Shown: positions 18,421 through 27,885, numbered from the stretch's first letter. The stretch is DNA of 64,000 bases from Yinghuangia seranimata (GCF_029953285.1 NZ_JASAOI010000010.1:62001-126000); one strand, 5' to 3'. Notes: generated by a model from the letters alone, not told the origin. Numbers and translations: made by a program.

Positions 18421-19152
18421 CTACCCGAGCAGGTAGTCGAACACCACGGCGCCGACGCTGCGGTCGGTCACCTCGGCGCTGTTCGCCTCCTCCCGGGCGA
18501 ACTTGACGGCGTGCTGCAACTTCTCGACCCGGTCGAGGAGTTCGTTGATGCGGCGGGCGGGCAGCGCGCCGGAGAACTTCACGGTCGTCCAGTAGCCGAC
18601 GGCGACGTCCTCGAAGTACATCTCGACCTGCGCCGGGTGCTCCGCGGTCGCCTCGGCCTTGACGTGGTTCCGCGGCACCTTCTTCGTGCGGACGGTGCGC
18701 ACCGGCTCGGTGCGCCACGCGTCCGTCGACGGGTCCTGCGTCCAGGTCTCGGCGGCGTCGAGCACCGGCAGCTTGCGCACGAACGTGTGCAGGTCTACCA
18801 GCTGCTTCTCGAGGAAAAGCAGGTAGGAGACCGGGACTTCGCGCAGCAGCGTGGTGCCGGCGACCACCACGTCGGCGCACGCCTCGCGGTTGGACCAGTC
18901 CTTCGTCGCGGTGACGTCGAACAGCCGGGTCAGGGTGGCCGCGGTGGCGCGCAGCACGTCCTCGGCCTTGACCTGCACGCGGGTGGACTCGGGCGGCAGT
19001 TGCTCGCCTTCCTCGTCCTTGGCCTGGTAGGTGCGCGAAATGCCGGACAGCAGCGTGGCCTTCTGCAGGTCGTGGTGCGCCTGCGTCAGGTCCTGGAAGG
19101 CCTTGGCCTTGACGCCCTTCTCGACGGCGATGATCTGGTTCAGCTTCGTCAC
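18421..19152 (-). CDS. Conserved-looking cytoplasmic protein of unknown function, upstream of tRNA-like RNAs
   Basis: 243 residues from GTG 19152, with AGGGTGG 6 nt upstream. It is soluble, with no signal or membrane segment, and mixed charge. It contains a Lys-rich N-terminal helix (IIAVEKGVKAKAFQDL), a central segment rich in aromatic and hydrophobic residues (VPVSYLLFLEKQLVDLHTF), a basic stretch TVRTKKVPRNHVKAEAT, and a C-terminal helix VKFAREEANSAEV. I recognise the general look of a conserved actinobacterial protein but no defined function. Its codon use is normal for the window. Because the two tRNA-like RNAs follow directly on the same strand, an RNA-related role is a reasonable but unproven guess. 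Confidence 0.8.
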   Translation of the reverse strand: MTKLNQIIAVEKGVKAKAFQDLTQAHHDLQKATLLSGISRTYQAKDEEGEQLPPESTRVQVKAEDVLRATAATLTRLFDVTATKDWSNREACADVVVAGTTLLREVPVSYLLFLEKQLVDLHTFVRKLPVLDAAETWTQDPSTDAWRTEPVRTVRTKKVPRNHVKAEATAEHPAQVEMYFEDVAVGYWTTVKFSGALPARRINELLDRVEKLQHAVKFAREEANSAEVTDRSVGAVVFDYLLG

Positions 19153-19234
19153 GGTCGACCACCCTAGTGAGATCCGATGAAACGACCTACGGATTTTCCG
19201 AGTTGGCGGTTCGCGGGAGCGCGAGGGATGCGGC

Positions 19235-21757
19235 TCAGCCTCGTACCCGCAGCCCCGCGGGGTCGTAGAGCACCGCGGGCCCCACCTCGGCCGCGTAGCG
19301 GTCGCCGAACAGCTCGACCTCGACGGGCGTTCCGGGCTTGGCGCGGTCGGCCGGCAGGTACGCGTACGCGATCGACTTCCCGACCGTGTGCCCGAAGCCG
19401 CCGGAGGTCACCCGCGCGACCACCGCGCCGTCCAGCCAGACCGGTTCGCGTCCCAGGCACACCGCGCGCGGGTCCTCCAGGACGAGGCACGCCAGCTTGC
19501 GGGCGAGTCCCTCGGAACGGGCCCGCACGAGCGCGTCACGGCCGAGGAACCCGCCCGGCTTGGCGGCCTCGTCGAGCTTGACGCAGAAGCCGAGGCCGGC
19601 CTCGTACGGGTTGGTCTCGGGCGTCAGGTCGGTGCCCCACACCCGGTAGCCCTTCTCCAGCCGCAGCGTCTCGATCGCCCGGTACCCGCCGGGCGTCACG
19701 CCGGGCAGTTCGGCGAGCGTGCGCCACAGCGCGGCGCCGTACTCGGCGGAGCAGAAGAGCTCCCAGCCCAGTTCGCCGACGAAGGTGACCCGCCCGGCGC
19801 GCACCGGCACGTCGCCGACGGTGGTCTCACGGGACGTCAGGTACGGGAAGGCCGCGTCCGACAGGTCGTCAGGGGTGAGCGGGGCCAGCAGGTCGCGGGC
19901 GTGCGGCCCCCACAGGGCGAAGCAGGCGAGCGCGCCGGTGACGTCGGAGACCCGCACCGACCCGTCGCGCGGCGCGTGCGCGCGGATCCACGCCAGGTCG
20001 CGCGTCCCGGAGGCGGTGCCGGTGACCACCAGGAACGCGTCCTCGGCGGTGCGGGTGACGGTCAGGTCGGCCTCGATGCCGCCGCGCGCGTTGAGCATCT
20101 GCGTGTACGTCACATCGCCCACGTCGCGCGCGACCCGGTTGTCGCACAGCCATTCGAGCAGTCCGGCGGCACCCGCCCCGGTCACCTCGATCTTGGCGAA
20201 CGAGGACTCGTCGAAGAGGCCGGCCGCGGCGCGGGTCGCGGCGTGCTCCTCCGCGACGGCGGGCGCGTGGTCCCGCCCGGCCCAACCGTGGGGCCGCGTC
20301 CCGAGTCCTGCCCCCTGACTGTGCCGCCCATCCTCACCAATCCGTTCCTCCCCCGGCTGCCCGGACCCCCCGGGCTCGTGCGATCCGGCGGACCGCGCGT
20401 AGTAGTTCACCCTCTCCCATCCGGCCTTCTCGCCGAACACCGCGCCGTGTGAGACGTGCCACGCGTAGGCGGGCGACACGCGGAGCGGGCGGCCGGCGGT
20501 GCGCTCGGCGTCCGGGAACGGGATGTCGTAGTAGCTCTCGTAGTTCTCGACCGTGCGCTTGAGTGTGTATCCCGGCGAGCGGTAGTGGGTGGCGAATCGC
20601 CGGATATCCATGTGGTGGACGTCCAGGCCGGGTTCGCCGTCGAGGATCCAGGCGGCCATGACCTGGCCGATGCCGCCCGCGCCGGCGATGCCGTGCGCGC
20701 AGAAGCCGGCGGCGACGTAGAACCCGCCGACCTCGCTCTCGCCGAGGACGAACTCGTTGTCCGGGGTGAAGGCTTCGGGGCCGTTGATGAGCTTGCGCAC
20801 GCCGACCGACGCCATCGCGGGCACCCGCAGGGCGGAGTTCTCGGCGATCTCCTCGAAGCGCGGCCAGTCCTCGGCGAGCAGCCGCCCGTTGAAGTCGGCG
20901 GGCACCGCGTCGCGGGAGCCGCGGGTGAGCGCCCAGGGCTTCGAGGTGCGTTCGTAGCCGCCCATGAGCAGGCCGTCGACCTCCTCGCGGAAGTAGACGA
21001 GCCGGTCCGGGTCGCGCAGCGTGGGCAGGTGGGTTCCGTCGCGCTCACGCAGCGGTTCGGTGACCAGGTACTGGTGCGACATCGGCACGACCGGGACGCG
21101 GACGCCCGCCATGCGGGCGATCTCGGCGGCGTAGATGCCGCCGCAGTCGACGACCGCCTCGGTCTCGATGTCGCCGCGGTCGGTGCGCACCCGCACGACG
21201 CGGCCGCCGTGCGTGTCGATCGCGACGACGCGGGTGTGGGTCGCGATGGTGACGCCTGCCGCGCGGGCTCCGGCGGCGAGCGAGTACGTCAGCTGCGACG
21301 GGTCGACGTAGCCGTCGGTGGGCAGGTAGGCGGCGCCGAGCACGCCCTCGGTGCTCGCGAGCGGGAACAGCTCACGGACCTCGGCCGGGGATATCTCGAC
21401 GAGCGGCAGTCCGACGGTGCGCGCCCAGCCGATCTGCCGGCGGATCTCCTCCATGCGCTCGGGCGTGCAGCCGAGCCGGATGCCGCCGCACTCGACGAAC
21501 CCCGGCGGGTTCTCACCCTGTTGCAGCTCGCGGTAGAGCTCGGCGGAGTACATGTTCATGCGGGTGAGCGTCGGGTCGGCGCGCAGCTGGCCGACCAGGC
21601 CCGCGGAGTGGAAGGTCGAGCCGCTGGTGAGCTCGGCGCGGTCGAGGACGACGACGTCGGTCTCGCCGCGCCGGGCGAGGTGGTAGGCGACGCTGGTGCC
21701 GCCGACGCCTCCGCCGATGACGACGATCCGGGCACGGGACGGCAGTTCGCGGGTCAC
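19235..21757 (-). CDS. FAD-dependent dehydrogenase with folate-binding GcvT domain (dimethylglycine/sarcosine dehydrogenase-like)
   Basis: About 840 residues. The N-terminal FAD domain carries IVVIGGGVGGTSVAYHL and TSGSTFHSAG, where His50 sits in the position used for covalent FAD in this family. The FAO-type middle domain follows. The C-terminal half (from about residue 510) is the GcvT/aminomethyltransferase fold that takes up one-carbon units on tetrahydrofolate. The expected reaction is oxidative N-demethylation of a methylated glycine or similar amine. A roughly 40-residue Gly/Ser-rich insert (SHEPGGSGQPGEERIGEDG and onward) lies between the halves, which is unusual. GTG 21757 overlaps the stop of the GntR gene (GTGA) and has GGAAGG 9 nt upstream. 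Confidence 0.88.
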   Translation of the reverse strand: MTRELPSRARIVVIGGGVGGTSVAYHLARRGETDVVVLDRAELTSGSTFHSAGLVGQLRADPTLTRMNMYSAELYRELQQGENPPGFVECGGIRLGCTPERMEEIRRQIGWARTVGLPLVEISPAEVRELFPLASTEGVLGAAYLPTDGYVDPSQLTYSLAAGARAAGVTIATHTRVVAIDTHGGRVVRVRTDRGDIETEAVVDCGGIYAAEIARMAGVRVPVVPMSHQYLVTEPLRERDGTHLPTLRDPDRLVYFREEVDGLLMGGYERTSKPWALTRGSRDAVPADFNGRLLAEDWPRFEEIAENSALRVPAMASVGVRKLINGPEAFTPDNEFVLGESEVGGFYVAAGFCAHGIAGAGGIGQVMAAWILDGEPGLDVHHMDIRRFATHYRSPGYTLKRTVENYESYYDIPFPDAERTAGRPLRVSPAYAWHVSHGAVFGEKAGWERVNYYARSAGSHEPGGSGQPGEERIGEDGRHSQGAGLGTRPHGWAGRDHAPAVAEEHAATRAAAGLFDESSFAKIEVTGAGAAGLLEWLCDNRVARDVGDVTYTQMLNARGGIEADLTVTRTAEDAFLVVTGTASGTRDLAWIRAHAPRDGSVRVSDVTGALACFALWGPHARDLLAPLTPDDLSDAAFPYLTSRETTVGDVPVRAGRVTFVGELGWELFCSAEYGAALWRTLAELPGVTPGGYRAIETLRLEKGYRVWGTDLTPETNPYEAGLGFCVKLDEAAKPGGFLGRDALVRARSEGLARKLACLVLEDPRAVCLGREPVWLDGAVVARVTSGGFGHTVGKSIAYAYLPADRAKPGTPVEVELFGDRYAAEVGPAVLYDPAGLRVRG

Positions 21758-22530
21758 GGCGTGGGTCCTTCCGGTCGGTGGTCGTGGTCGTGGGTGGTCC
21801 ACACGACGACGCGGGTGCGGTCGCCGCGGAACAGGTCGTCGGCGTGCTCGACCGGGACGCCGGACGCGTCGTAGGCGGTCCGCTCGATGGCCAGCAACGG
21901 GGTGCCGTAGGGGATTTCGAGGAGCACGGCCATCTCGTGGTCGGCCGCGACCGGCTCGATGCGTTCCACGGCGTGCTGCGGCGCGCGGCCGTAGCGGTCA
22001 CGCAGCAGCTCGTACACCGAGCCACCGAGCGCCTGTTCGGCCAGGTCGGGGAACAACTCGGCGGGGAAGCGGGAGCGTTCGAGCGCTATGGGCTCGCCGT
22101 CCGCGAGCCGGACGCGGGTGATGTGCACGGCGAGCGCGTCGGGGGCGAGCCGCAGCGCGGCGGCGACGCGCGCGTCGGCGGGGGCGAGGCTGACGGACAG
22201 GATGCGCGCGCCGGCCTCCAGGCCCTGGCGGCGGATGTAGTCGGCGAGTCCGCTGAACGCGCCGAGGTCGCGCTCGACCTTGGGGGCGGCCACGAAGGTG
22301 CCGCCGCCGCGTCCGGGGCGGCGCACCACGAAGCCGCTGCGTTCGAGGTCGTGCAGCGCGAGCCGGAGCGTGGAGCGGCTCACGCCCAACCGGTCGGCCA
22401 GTTCGCGTTCCGAGGGCAGCCGGTCGCCCTGCCGGTAGCCGCCGGCGCGGATGGTGTCGGCGACGCCGCGCCACGCGCGGCCGCGCAGGGACGCGTCCGG
22501 GGCGGTCGCGACGGGAGTGTCGTCGGGCAT
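21754..22530 (-). CDS. GntR family regulator (HutC/UTRA type)
   Basis: About 258 residues. The N-terminal GntR winged helix contains GDRLPSERELADRLGVSRST. The C-terminal UTRA ligand-binding domain includes RVRLADGEPIALERSRFP and AIERTAYDASGVPVEHADDL. I chose ATG 22530 (AGGAA 8 nt upstream); the frame extends further but without support. It is co-translated with the dehydrogenase and divergent from the kinase and permease genes, so it probably controls both sides in response to the amine substrate. Confidence 0.9.
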   Translation of the reverse strand: MPDDTPVATAPDASLRGRAWRGVADTIRAGGYRQGDRLPSERELADRLGVSRSTLRLALHDLERSGFVVRRPGRGGGTFVAAPKVERDLGAFSGLADYIRRQGLEAGARILSVSLAPADARVAAALRLAPDALAVHITRVRLADGEPIALERSRFPAELFPDLAEQALGGSVYELLRDRYGRAPQHAVERIEPVAADHEMAVLLEIPYGTPLLAIERTAYDASGVPVEHADDLFRGDRTRVVVWTTHDHDHRPEGPTP

Positions 22531-22568
22531 GCCGCCGTTCCTATCACCCGAACCCCGCCAAAGGACAT

Positions 22569-22578
22569 ACCAATTGGT
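22569..22578. promoter_or_regulatory. GntR-type operator candidate
   Basis: ACCAATTGGT is a perfect 10-nt palindrome, extending weakly to ATACCAATTGGTGCAT. It lies 39 nt upstream of the GntR start in the divergent gap. Confidence 0.45.
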
Positions 22579-22721
22579 GCATCGGTCGGACCAAAGTTCC
22601 CCTGAGCGAACTCTTGACGCCGCTCGCCGAGACTCGCAGACTTCCGGAGCACCGCACGTCAAAGCCCTGCCGCGAGTCCCCAGCACCTGCTCAGCAAACG
22701 CCCTGACGCCTGCCGTGTTTC

Positions 22722-22745
22722 GAATGGGTTAAGGGCAACCCATTC
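22722..22745. promoter_or_regulatory. Inverted repeat before the kinase gene
   Basis: GAATGGGTT and AACCCATTC (9 nt each, perfect) are separated by 6 nt and end 27 nt before the GTG at 22773. It could be a second operator or a leader hairpin. Confidence 0.4.
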
Positions 22746-22772
22746 AGTTAGCGCCGACCGCTTGGACACACC

Positions 22773-23783
22773 GTGACGGCTGCCCCGGTTCCCACCCCCG
22801 GCGGTGCCGGTCCCGTCGGACCGCCGCCTCCCGGCTTCGCCGACCTGCTGGTCCGGGCCGGGGTCACCCCCGGCCAGGACCCGGTCTTCACACCGCTCAC
22901 CGGCGGCCTGAGCCACCGCGTCGTGCGCGTCGACGCCGGTCCCGAGCGGTGGATCCTGCGCGTCCTGGACCCCGCGGTCAGCGCCGCCGGACTGGGCGTC
23001 CCGGCCGAACGGGAGATCGCCAACACGGTCGCCGCGGCACGGGCCGGCGTCGGCCCACGGGTCGTCGGCGTGGTCGTGGAACCTCCGGCGGTCGTCCTGG
23101 AGTTCATCGACGCCCGCACCCTGACCGCCGCCGACCTGACCGACCCCGACCGGTTGGCGCGGATCGCGGCGGCCTGCCGCCGGCTGCACACGGGCACGGC
23201 CCGGTTCGACAACGGCTTCGACGTCTTCCGCAAGGCCGAGGAGCTCCTCGACCGCTGCCGGCGGCACGACCTGCCGGTGCCGCCCGACTACGCCGACCGG
23301 CTGGCCGACCTGGCCCGCATCGAACAGGCGGTGGCCGCCGCGCCGCTGCCCGCCGTCCCGTGCCACAACGACCTGCTGCCCGCCAACCTGCTGGACGACG
23401 GCGACCGGGTGCGGATCATCGACTACCAGCTGTCCGGCATGAACGACCCCGCCTTCGAGCTCGGCGACATCGCCGCCGAGGCGTGCCTGTCCCCCGACCT
23501 GGTCGAGGTGCTGGCCGCCGGCTACTTCGGCGCCGAGCTGACCGCGCCGCTGCTGGCGCGGGTGCGGCTCTACCGGATCGCCTCCGACATCGCCTGGACC
23601 CTGTGGTTCGCGGTCCACCACGGCCTGCTCGCCGGCGCCGCCGCGTCCCCCGGGTTCGACTACGAGGGCGAGGCCGCCGACAAGTGGGCTCGGGCCGTCG
23701 CCGCGCTGGACGCCGCCGACTTCGGCGCGCTGCTGGCGTGCGCGGCCGGACGTACCGGACCACCCTCCCGCGGCCGCCCCTGA
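22773..23783 (+). CDS. Aminoglycoside phosphotransferase-fold small-molecule kinase (choline/ethanolamine kinase-like)
   Basis: 336 residues with the APH kinase fold. The catalytic loop is CHNDLLPANLL (Asp200, Asn205) and the metal site is IIDYQLSGMNDPAFELGD (Asp217). The Gly-rich loop region near LTGGLSHRVVRVD matches choline/ethanolamine kinases more than drug-resistance enzymes, and the neighbouring genes handle amines. ATP-dependent phosphorylation of choline or a related amino-alcohol is the best guess. The ribosome site before GTG 22773 is weak. The permease follows after 52 nt. Confidence 0.8.
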   Translation: MTAAPVPTPGGAGPVGPPPPGFADLLVRAGVTPGQDPVFTPLTGGLSHRVVRVDAGPERWILRVLDPAVSAAGLGVPAEREIANTVAAARAGVGPRVVGVVVEPPAVVLEFIDARTLTAADLTDPDRLARIAAACRRLHTGTARFDNGFDVFRKAEELLDRCRRHDLPVPPDYADRLADLARIEQAVAAAPLPAVPCHNDLLPANLLDDGDRVRIIDYQLSGMNDPAFELGDIAAEACLSPDLVEVLAAGYFGAELTAPLLARVRLYRIASDIAWTLWFAVHHGLLAGAAASPGFDYEGEAADKWARAVAALDAADFGALLACAAGRTGPPSRGRP

Positions 23784-23835
23784 CCGGCCCCCCATGTGTC
23801 CCGCTCCGTCCCCCGACCCATCCCCAGGAGGTGCC

Positions 23836-25413
23836 ATGGCGACCACCGTGCCCGAGGACGTACCCGGCAACGCGCCCGCCCCGCAGGCCGACGCCGACGC
23901 GGAACGGCTCGCCCAGCTCGGCTACAAGCAGGAGCTGTCGCGCAGCTGGAGCGGTTTCTCCAACTTCGCGATCTCGTTCTCGATCATCTCGATCCTGTCG
24001 GGCTGCTTCACGACCTTCTACCAGGCGTGGAACAACGGCGGCCCGATCGCGATCACCTGGGGATGGCCGGTGATCGCGGGCTTCATCCTGATCATCGGGT
24101 TCTGCATGTCCGAGCTCGTCTCGGCGTACCCGACGGCCGGCGGCATCTACTGGTGGGCGGCCAAGCTCGGCAAGCCGGTGCACGGCTGGTACACCGGGTG
24201 GCTCAACCTGGTCGGCCTCATCGCGGTGACCGCTTCCGTCGACTACGGCTGCGCGTCCTTCACCAGCATCCTCGTCGGCATGTACGACAGCAGCTGGGAC
24301 ACCGGCGACCTGCACGCGACGTTCTACATCTTCCTCGGCATCCTCGCCCTGCACGCGCTGATCAACATCTTCGGCCACCACCTGATCGCCCTGCTGCAGA
24401 ACGTCTCCGTGTACTGGCACGTGTTCGGCGTCCTGGTCGTCGTCGCGATCCTGCTGTTCGGCCCGGACTCGCACCAGAGCGCGTCGTTCGTCTTCACCGA
24501 GCGCATCAACAACTCGGGCTTCGGCGAGTCGTGGTTCTGGTTCTTCATCCTGCCGATGGGCTTCCTGCTGACGCAGTACACGATCACCGGCTTCGACGCG
24601 TGCGCGCACGTGTCCGAGGAGACCAAGGGCGCGTCGGTCAGCGCCGCGAAGGGCCTGTGGAAGTCGATCTTCTACTCGGCGATCGGCGGCTGGATCCTGC
24701 TGCTCGCCTTCCTGTTCGCCGCCACCGACGTCGAGGCGATCAACGGCGGCGGCGGCGCGATCAACGTCCTGCTCACCACCGCGCTCAGCTCGGCGCTCGC
24801 CAAGACCGTCATCCTGATCTCGGTGGTCGGCCAGTTCCTGTGCGGCATGAGCTGCGTGACCAGCCTGTCGCGGATGGGCTACGCGTTCAGCCGGGACGGC
24901 GGCGTGCCCGGGTCGAAGCTGTGGTCCAAGGTCGACGCCAACCGCACGCCGGTGAACGCCGTCCTCGGCGGCACCGTGGCGGCCGCGGTACTGACCCTCC
25001 CCGCCCTCTACAAGAGCCCGAACGGCCAGCCGACCGCGTTCCTCGCCGTCACCTCGGTCGCGGTCATCGGCCTGTACCTCGCGTTCCTCATCCCGATCTG
25101 GCTGCGGCTGCGGCAGGGCGAGTCGTTCCAGGTCGGACCGTGGAACCTGGGGCCGAAGTACAAGTGGATGTGCTGGGTGGCGGTCAGCGAGATCGCGGTG
25201 ATCTCGGTGTACTTCGTCCTGCCGTTCTCGCCGGCCGGCATCCCCGGCAAGGACGAGTTCGACTGGACGGCCGTCAACTACTCGCCGATCGCGCTCGGCA
25301 CGGTGCTGATCGGCATCACCCTGTGGTGGTTCCTCAGCGCCCGCACCTGGTTCACCGGCCCCCGCCGCACCGTCGACGAGGCGCCGGAGAAGGCGGCGGC
25401 CGCGGCCGACTGA
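23836..25413 (+). CDS. APC superfamily amino acid/amine permease
   Basis: 525 residues with about 12 hydrophobic helices. The family pattern in the first helix is GFSNFAISFSIISILSGCFT, followed by PTAGGIYWWAAKLG and, further on, ITGFDACAHVSEETKGA. This is the BAT1/GABA-permease type of importer for amino acids, choline-like compounds or other amines at the cell membrane. AGGAGGTGCC lies directly before ATG 23836, which settles the start over the longer frame. It is probably co-transcribed with the kinase and supplies its substrate. Confidence 0.9.
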   Translation: MATTVPEDVPGNAPAPQADADAERLAQLGYKQELSRSWSGFSNFAISFSIISILSGCFTTFYQAWNNGGPIAITWGWPVIAGFILIIGFCMSELVSAYPTAGGIYWWAAKLGKPVHGWYTGWLNLVGLIAVTASVDYGCASFTSILVGMYDSSWDTGDLHATFYIFLGILALHALINIFGHHLIALLQNVSVYWHVFGVLVVVAILLFGPDSHQSASFVFTERINNSGFGESWFWFFILPMGFLLTQYTITGFDACAHVSEETKGASVSAAKGLWKSIFYSAIGGWILLLAFLFAATDVEAINGGGGAINVLLTTALSSALAKTVILISVVGQFLCGMSCVTSLSRMGYAFSRDGGVPGSKLWSKVDANRTPVNAVLGGTVAAAVLTLPALYKSPNGQPTAFLAVTSVAVIGLYLAFLIPIWLRLRQGESFQVGPWNLGPKYKWMCWVAVSEIAVISVYFVLPFSPAGIPGKDEFDWTAVNYSPIALGTVLIGITLWWFLSARTWFTGPRRTVDEAPEKAAAAAD

Positions 25414-25430
25414 CCCGCGGCTCGCCGAAC

Positions 25431-25471
25431 GCGCGGCCCCGCCCGGACGTACCGCCGGGACGGGGCCGCGC
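25431..25471. terminator. Bidirectional terminator
   Basis: An 11-bp stem GCGCGGCCCCG/CGGGGCCGCGC (25431-25441, 25461-25471) encloses a smaller CCCGG/CCGGG stem. It lies between the convergent permease and helical-repeat genes. Confidence 0.75.
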
Positions 25472-25503
25472 GCCGTTCCGGCGGTACGTGCCCGCCCCGG
25501 TCG

Positions 25504-27885
25504 TCAGGCGGACGCGGCGGACGCGGTGGCCAGCAGCTCCGGGAACGTCCCGTGGAAGCTGTCGAACAGGTGGATCGCCACCGCCCACGCGTCGGTGTCC
25601 CCACCCAGGTGACGTTCGGTCAACTCCCGGGCCTCGGCGCACGGTTCGCTCCACGTGCGGCGGCTGTAGTAACGCCGGTCGATGGCGAGGTCGTTCAGGA
25701 ACCGGCTCACCTCGGGCGCCTCCAACAGCACGTCCACCGGCGTGAGCGTCTTCCGGTACAGCAGCGAGTCCAGCCGGTGCCACGTGGCGTGCCCGTGGCC
25801 GACCGTGGCACGGACCGCCGCCAGCGCGAACTCCCGCGAGCAGTCCTTGCGGTCGGCCAGCGCCGCGACCATCACGGGGGTCAGCAGGCCCTCGTCGGCG
25901 GCCTCCGCGAGCTCCGTCCACGGCATCGGCAGGCCCTCGCCCGCGACCTTGCGCACCAGCGCCTCCGGGTCGTCCGCGCGCTTGCGCAGCCGCTTGAGGA
26001 CGTTCTCCGGCGCGTCCTCGACGGCCAGCAGCGCGCGCAGCCGGTCCAGGCCGTCCGGTTCGGCGAGCGCCTCCCGGACGGTCTTGACGGTCTTGACCGG
26101 CATCCGCTCCAGGTCCAGGACCGGGCCGACGGCGTCCGCCCCCTCACGCTCCCACAGGGCGATCAGCAGGCGCAGCCGGCCGCCTTCGGTGCCCAGCCGC
26201 AGGCGCTCCGCGATCACGCGCGCCACACCCGCGTCGCCGGACGGCAGGCCCGCGACCACGTGCGCGCGGTAGTGCCCGAGGTTGACCGTCTCGAGCGCGT
26301 CCAGCATCGGCTGGGGGACGGGGCCGCGGGTGCCGTCGCGGCGGGTGCCGTCCAGCAGGCGCACGCGCTCCTTCATGCTGATGTTCCCGTGCAGGAACAA
26401 CGCGGCGTCGCACTCGGGGACGTCCTGGTCGAGCAGCCACTCCCGGACCTCGGGGGTGTGCCGGGCGGTGGCGCCGAACGCGGCGTATCCGGCCGGGCCG
26501 TGGGCCTCCAGCAGCGCGTCGCGGACCCGGTCCGACGGGTTGCCGAACACCAGCTGGTGCTGCACCGCGCGCAGGTCCAGGTGCGGCGCGAGCGCGACGA
26601 GGACGTCGTCCGGCATGCACTGCAGCACGGCCAGCAGCGTCTCCCGGGTGTTCTCCGCGTGCGTCGCCGGCCACGCCGGCTCCAGCGGCCGGGGCCAGCG
26701 CACGCTGCGCTTGCCGGTCCCCGACGCCACCTCGGCGACGAACTCCGCGGCGGTCCCCGTGTAGCGGGCCAAACGCGCGTAGAACGTCAGCCAGTTGCCC
26801 GCGTCGGTGCCGAGCGGGGCGAGGAGCTCCGCGACCGCCTCGGCGACGCCGGGCTCGCCGTACGGCAGCGAGGCGAGCACCAGCCCGGCGCGGGGCACCT
26901 CTTTGAACATCCGCGCCGTGTCGAGGGATCCGTTCGCGACCCAGCGGCGCACCCCCTTGGTGAAGTACCACTGCTCCTCGTCGAGCAGCTTCGCGCTGGT
27001 GAGCAGGTCGAACGGGAGCGCCGCCGCGTGCTCGACGGTGCCGCTCACGTTGACTGCGAACGCCTCGCGCACCAACTCCTCGGGGCAGCCCGCCCATCCG
27101 GTCACCCACGCCATCGGGTTCCGGTCGAACGGCAGGCGCTCGTGCTCCCGCAGGACCGCGTCCCAGTCCAGCGGCGGGACGTCCTCGGGGCTGACCTTGC
27201 TCGTGTTGTGCCGCACCGCGCCGAGCGCGCGCACCGCCGCCCGGTCGGTCCACTCGCCCGGCGGGCGGCGCTCGGCCAGGTAGGCGGTCGGCGACTCCAC
27301 GTTGGCGGCGGCCCGCACCATGTCGGCCAGCCCGGGGTGGCCCAGGTCGTGGTTCGCCAGGTCCCGCAGGGCGTCGCGGCCGCCCCGTACGGCGACCGCG
27401 ACGCACATGTCGATCGCGACCGCGAACGGGTAGAGGCGGCAGCCCGCGGCGGCGACCTGGCGCGTCAGCACCGCGAACGGCCAGCGCATCGCCTCGACCG
27501 GGTCGACCCGCGCGACCATGCGCAGCAGGTGGACCAGGCCCCTGTCGGTGTGCCACTCCGGGTCGTCGGGGTCGGCGATGTGCGCCACGACCTCGTCCAG
27601 CACCGAGGCGGCTATTCGGTCGCGCATCTGGAACAGGTCGGTGGAGGTCCGCGGGTCGCCCAGCCGTGCCGCGCGCAGGTACAGGTCCGTCGCGCTGTCG
27701 TCCGTCGTGTCGTTCAGGTAGCCGGCGAGGTCGAAGCCGCCCTGCGCGAGGATCTTGGCGGCGGCGTGCCGCGGTATGCCGGAGTGGTCGGCCAGGATCT
27801 CCTCGGCCTGCGACCGGAACCGGTCCACGAGCTCGGCCGCGACCCGCGGCGGGGCGAGGCGCAGCGCGGCGGTCAGTTCACGCAC
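25504..27885 (-). CDS. Helical-repeat protein of unknown function, family member 3
   Basis: 793 residues from GTG 27885, with AAGGAAG upstream. It is built of helical repeats with many Ala/Leu/Arg/Glu. Its opening (RELTAALRLAPPRVAAELVDRF) and ending (LTERHLGGDTDAWAVAIHL and FHGTFPELLATA) match the upstream neighbour almost position for position, so the pair arose by tandem duplication and has since diverged. It has no catalytic motif, membrane segment or signal, so it is likely a cytoplasmic scaffold. It is last in the long leftward cluster, 70 nt after its paralogue. Confidence 0.78.
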   Translation of the reverse strand: MRELTAALRLAPPRVAAELVDRFRSQAEEILADHSGIPRHAAAKILAQGGFDLAGYLNDTTDDSATDLYLRAARLGDPRTSTDLFQMRDRIAASVLDEVVAHIADPDDPEWHTDRGLVHLLRMVARVDPVEAMRWPFAVLTRQVAAAGCRLYPFAVAIDMCVAVAVRGGRDALRDLANHDLGHPGLADMVRAAANVESPTAYLAERRPPGEWTDRAAVRALGAVRHNTSKVSPEDVPPLDWDAVLREHERLPFDRNPMAWVTGWAGCPEELVREAFAVNVSGTVEHAAALPFDLLTSAKLLDEEQWYFTKGVRRWVANGSLDTARMFKEVPRAGLVLASLPYGEPGVAEAVAELLAPLGTDAGNWLTFYARLARYTGTAAEFVAEVASGTGKRSVRWPRPLEPAWPATHAENTRETLLAVLQCMPDDVLVALAPHLDLRAVQHQLVFGNPSDRVRDALLEAHGPAGYAAFGATARHTPEVREWLLDQDVPECDAALFLHGNISMKERVRLLDGTRRDGTRGPVPQPMLDALETVNLGHYRAHVVAGLPSGDAGVARVIAERLRLGTEGGRLRLLIALWEREGADAVGPVLDLERMPVKTVKTVREALAEPDGLDRLRALLAVEDAPENVLKRLRKRADDPEALVRKVAGEGLPMPWTELAEAADEGLLTPVMVAALADRKDCSREFALAAVRATVGHGHATWHRLDSLLYRKTLTPVDVLLEAPEVSRFLNDLAIDRRYYSRRTWSEPCAEARELTERHLGGDTDAWAVAIHLFDSFHGTFPELLATASAASA

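Noticed and set aside
22773-23783. Aminoglycoside resistance kinase
   Set aside because: The APH fold is shared with choline and ethanolamine kinases. The amine permease, dehydrogenase and GntR neighbours point to metabolism, and nothing indicates a drug substrate.
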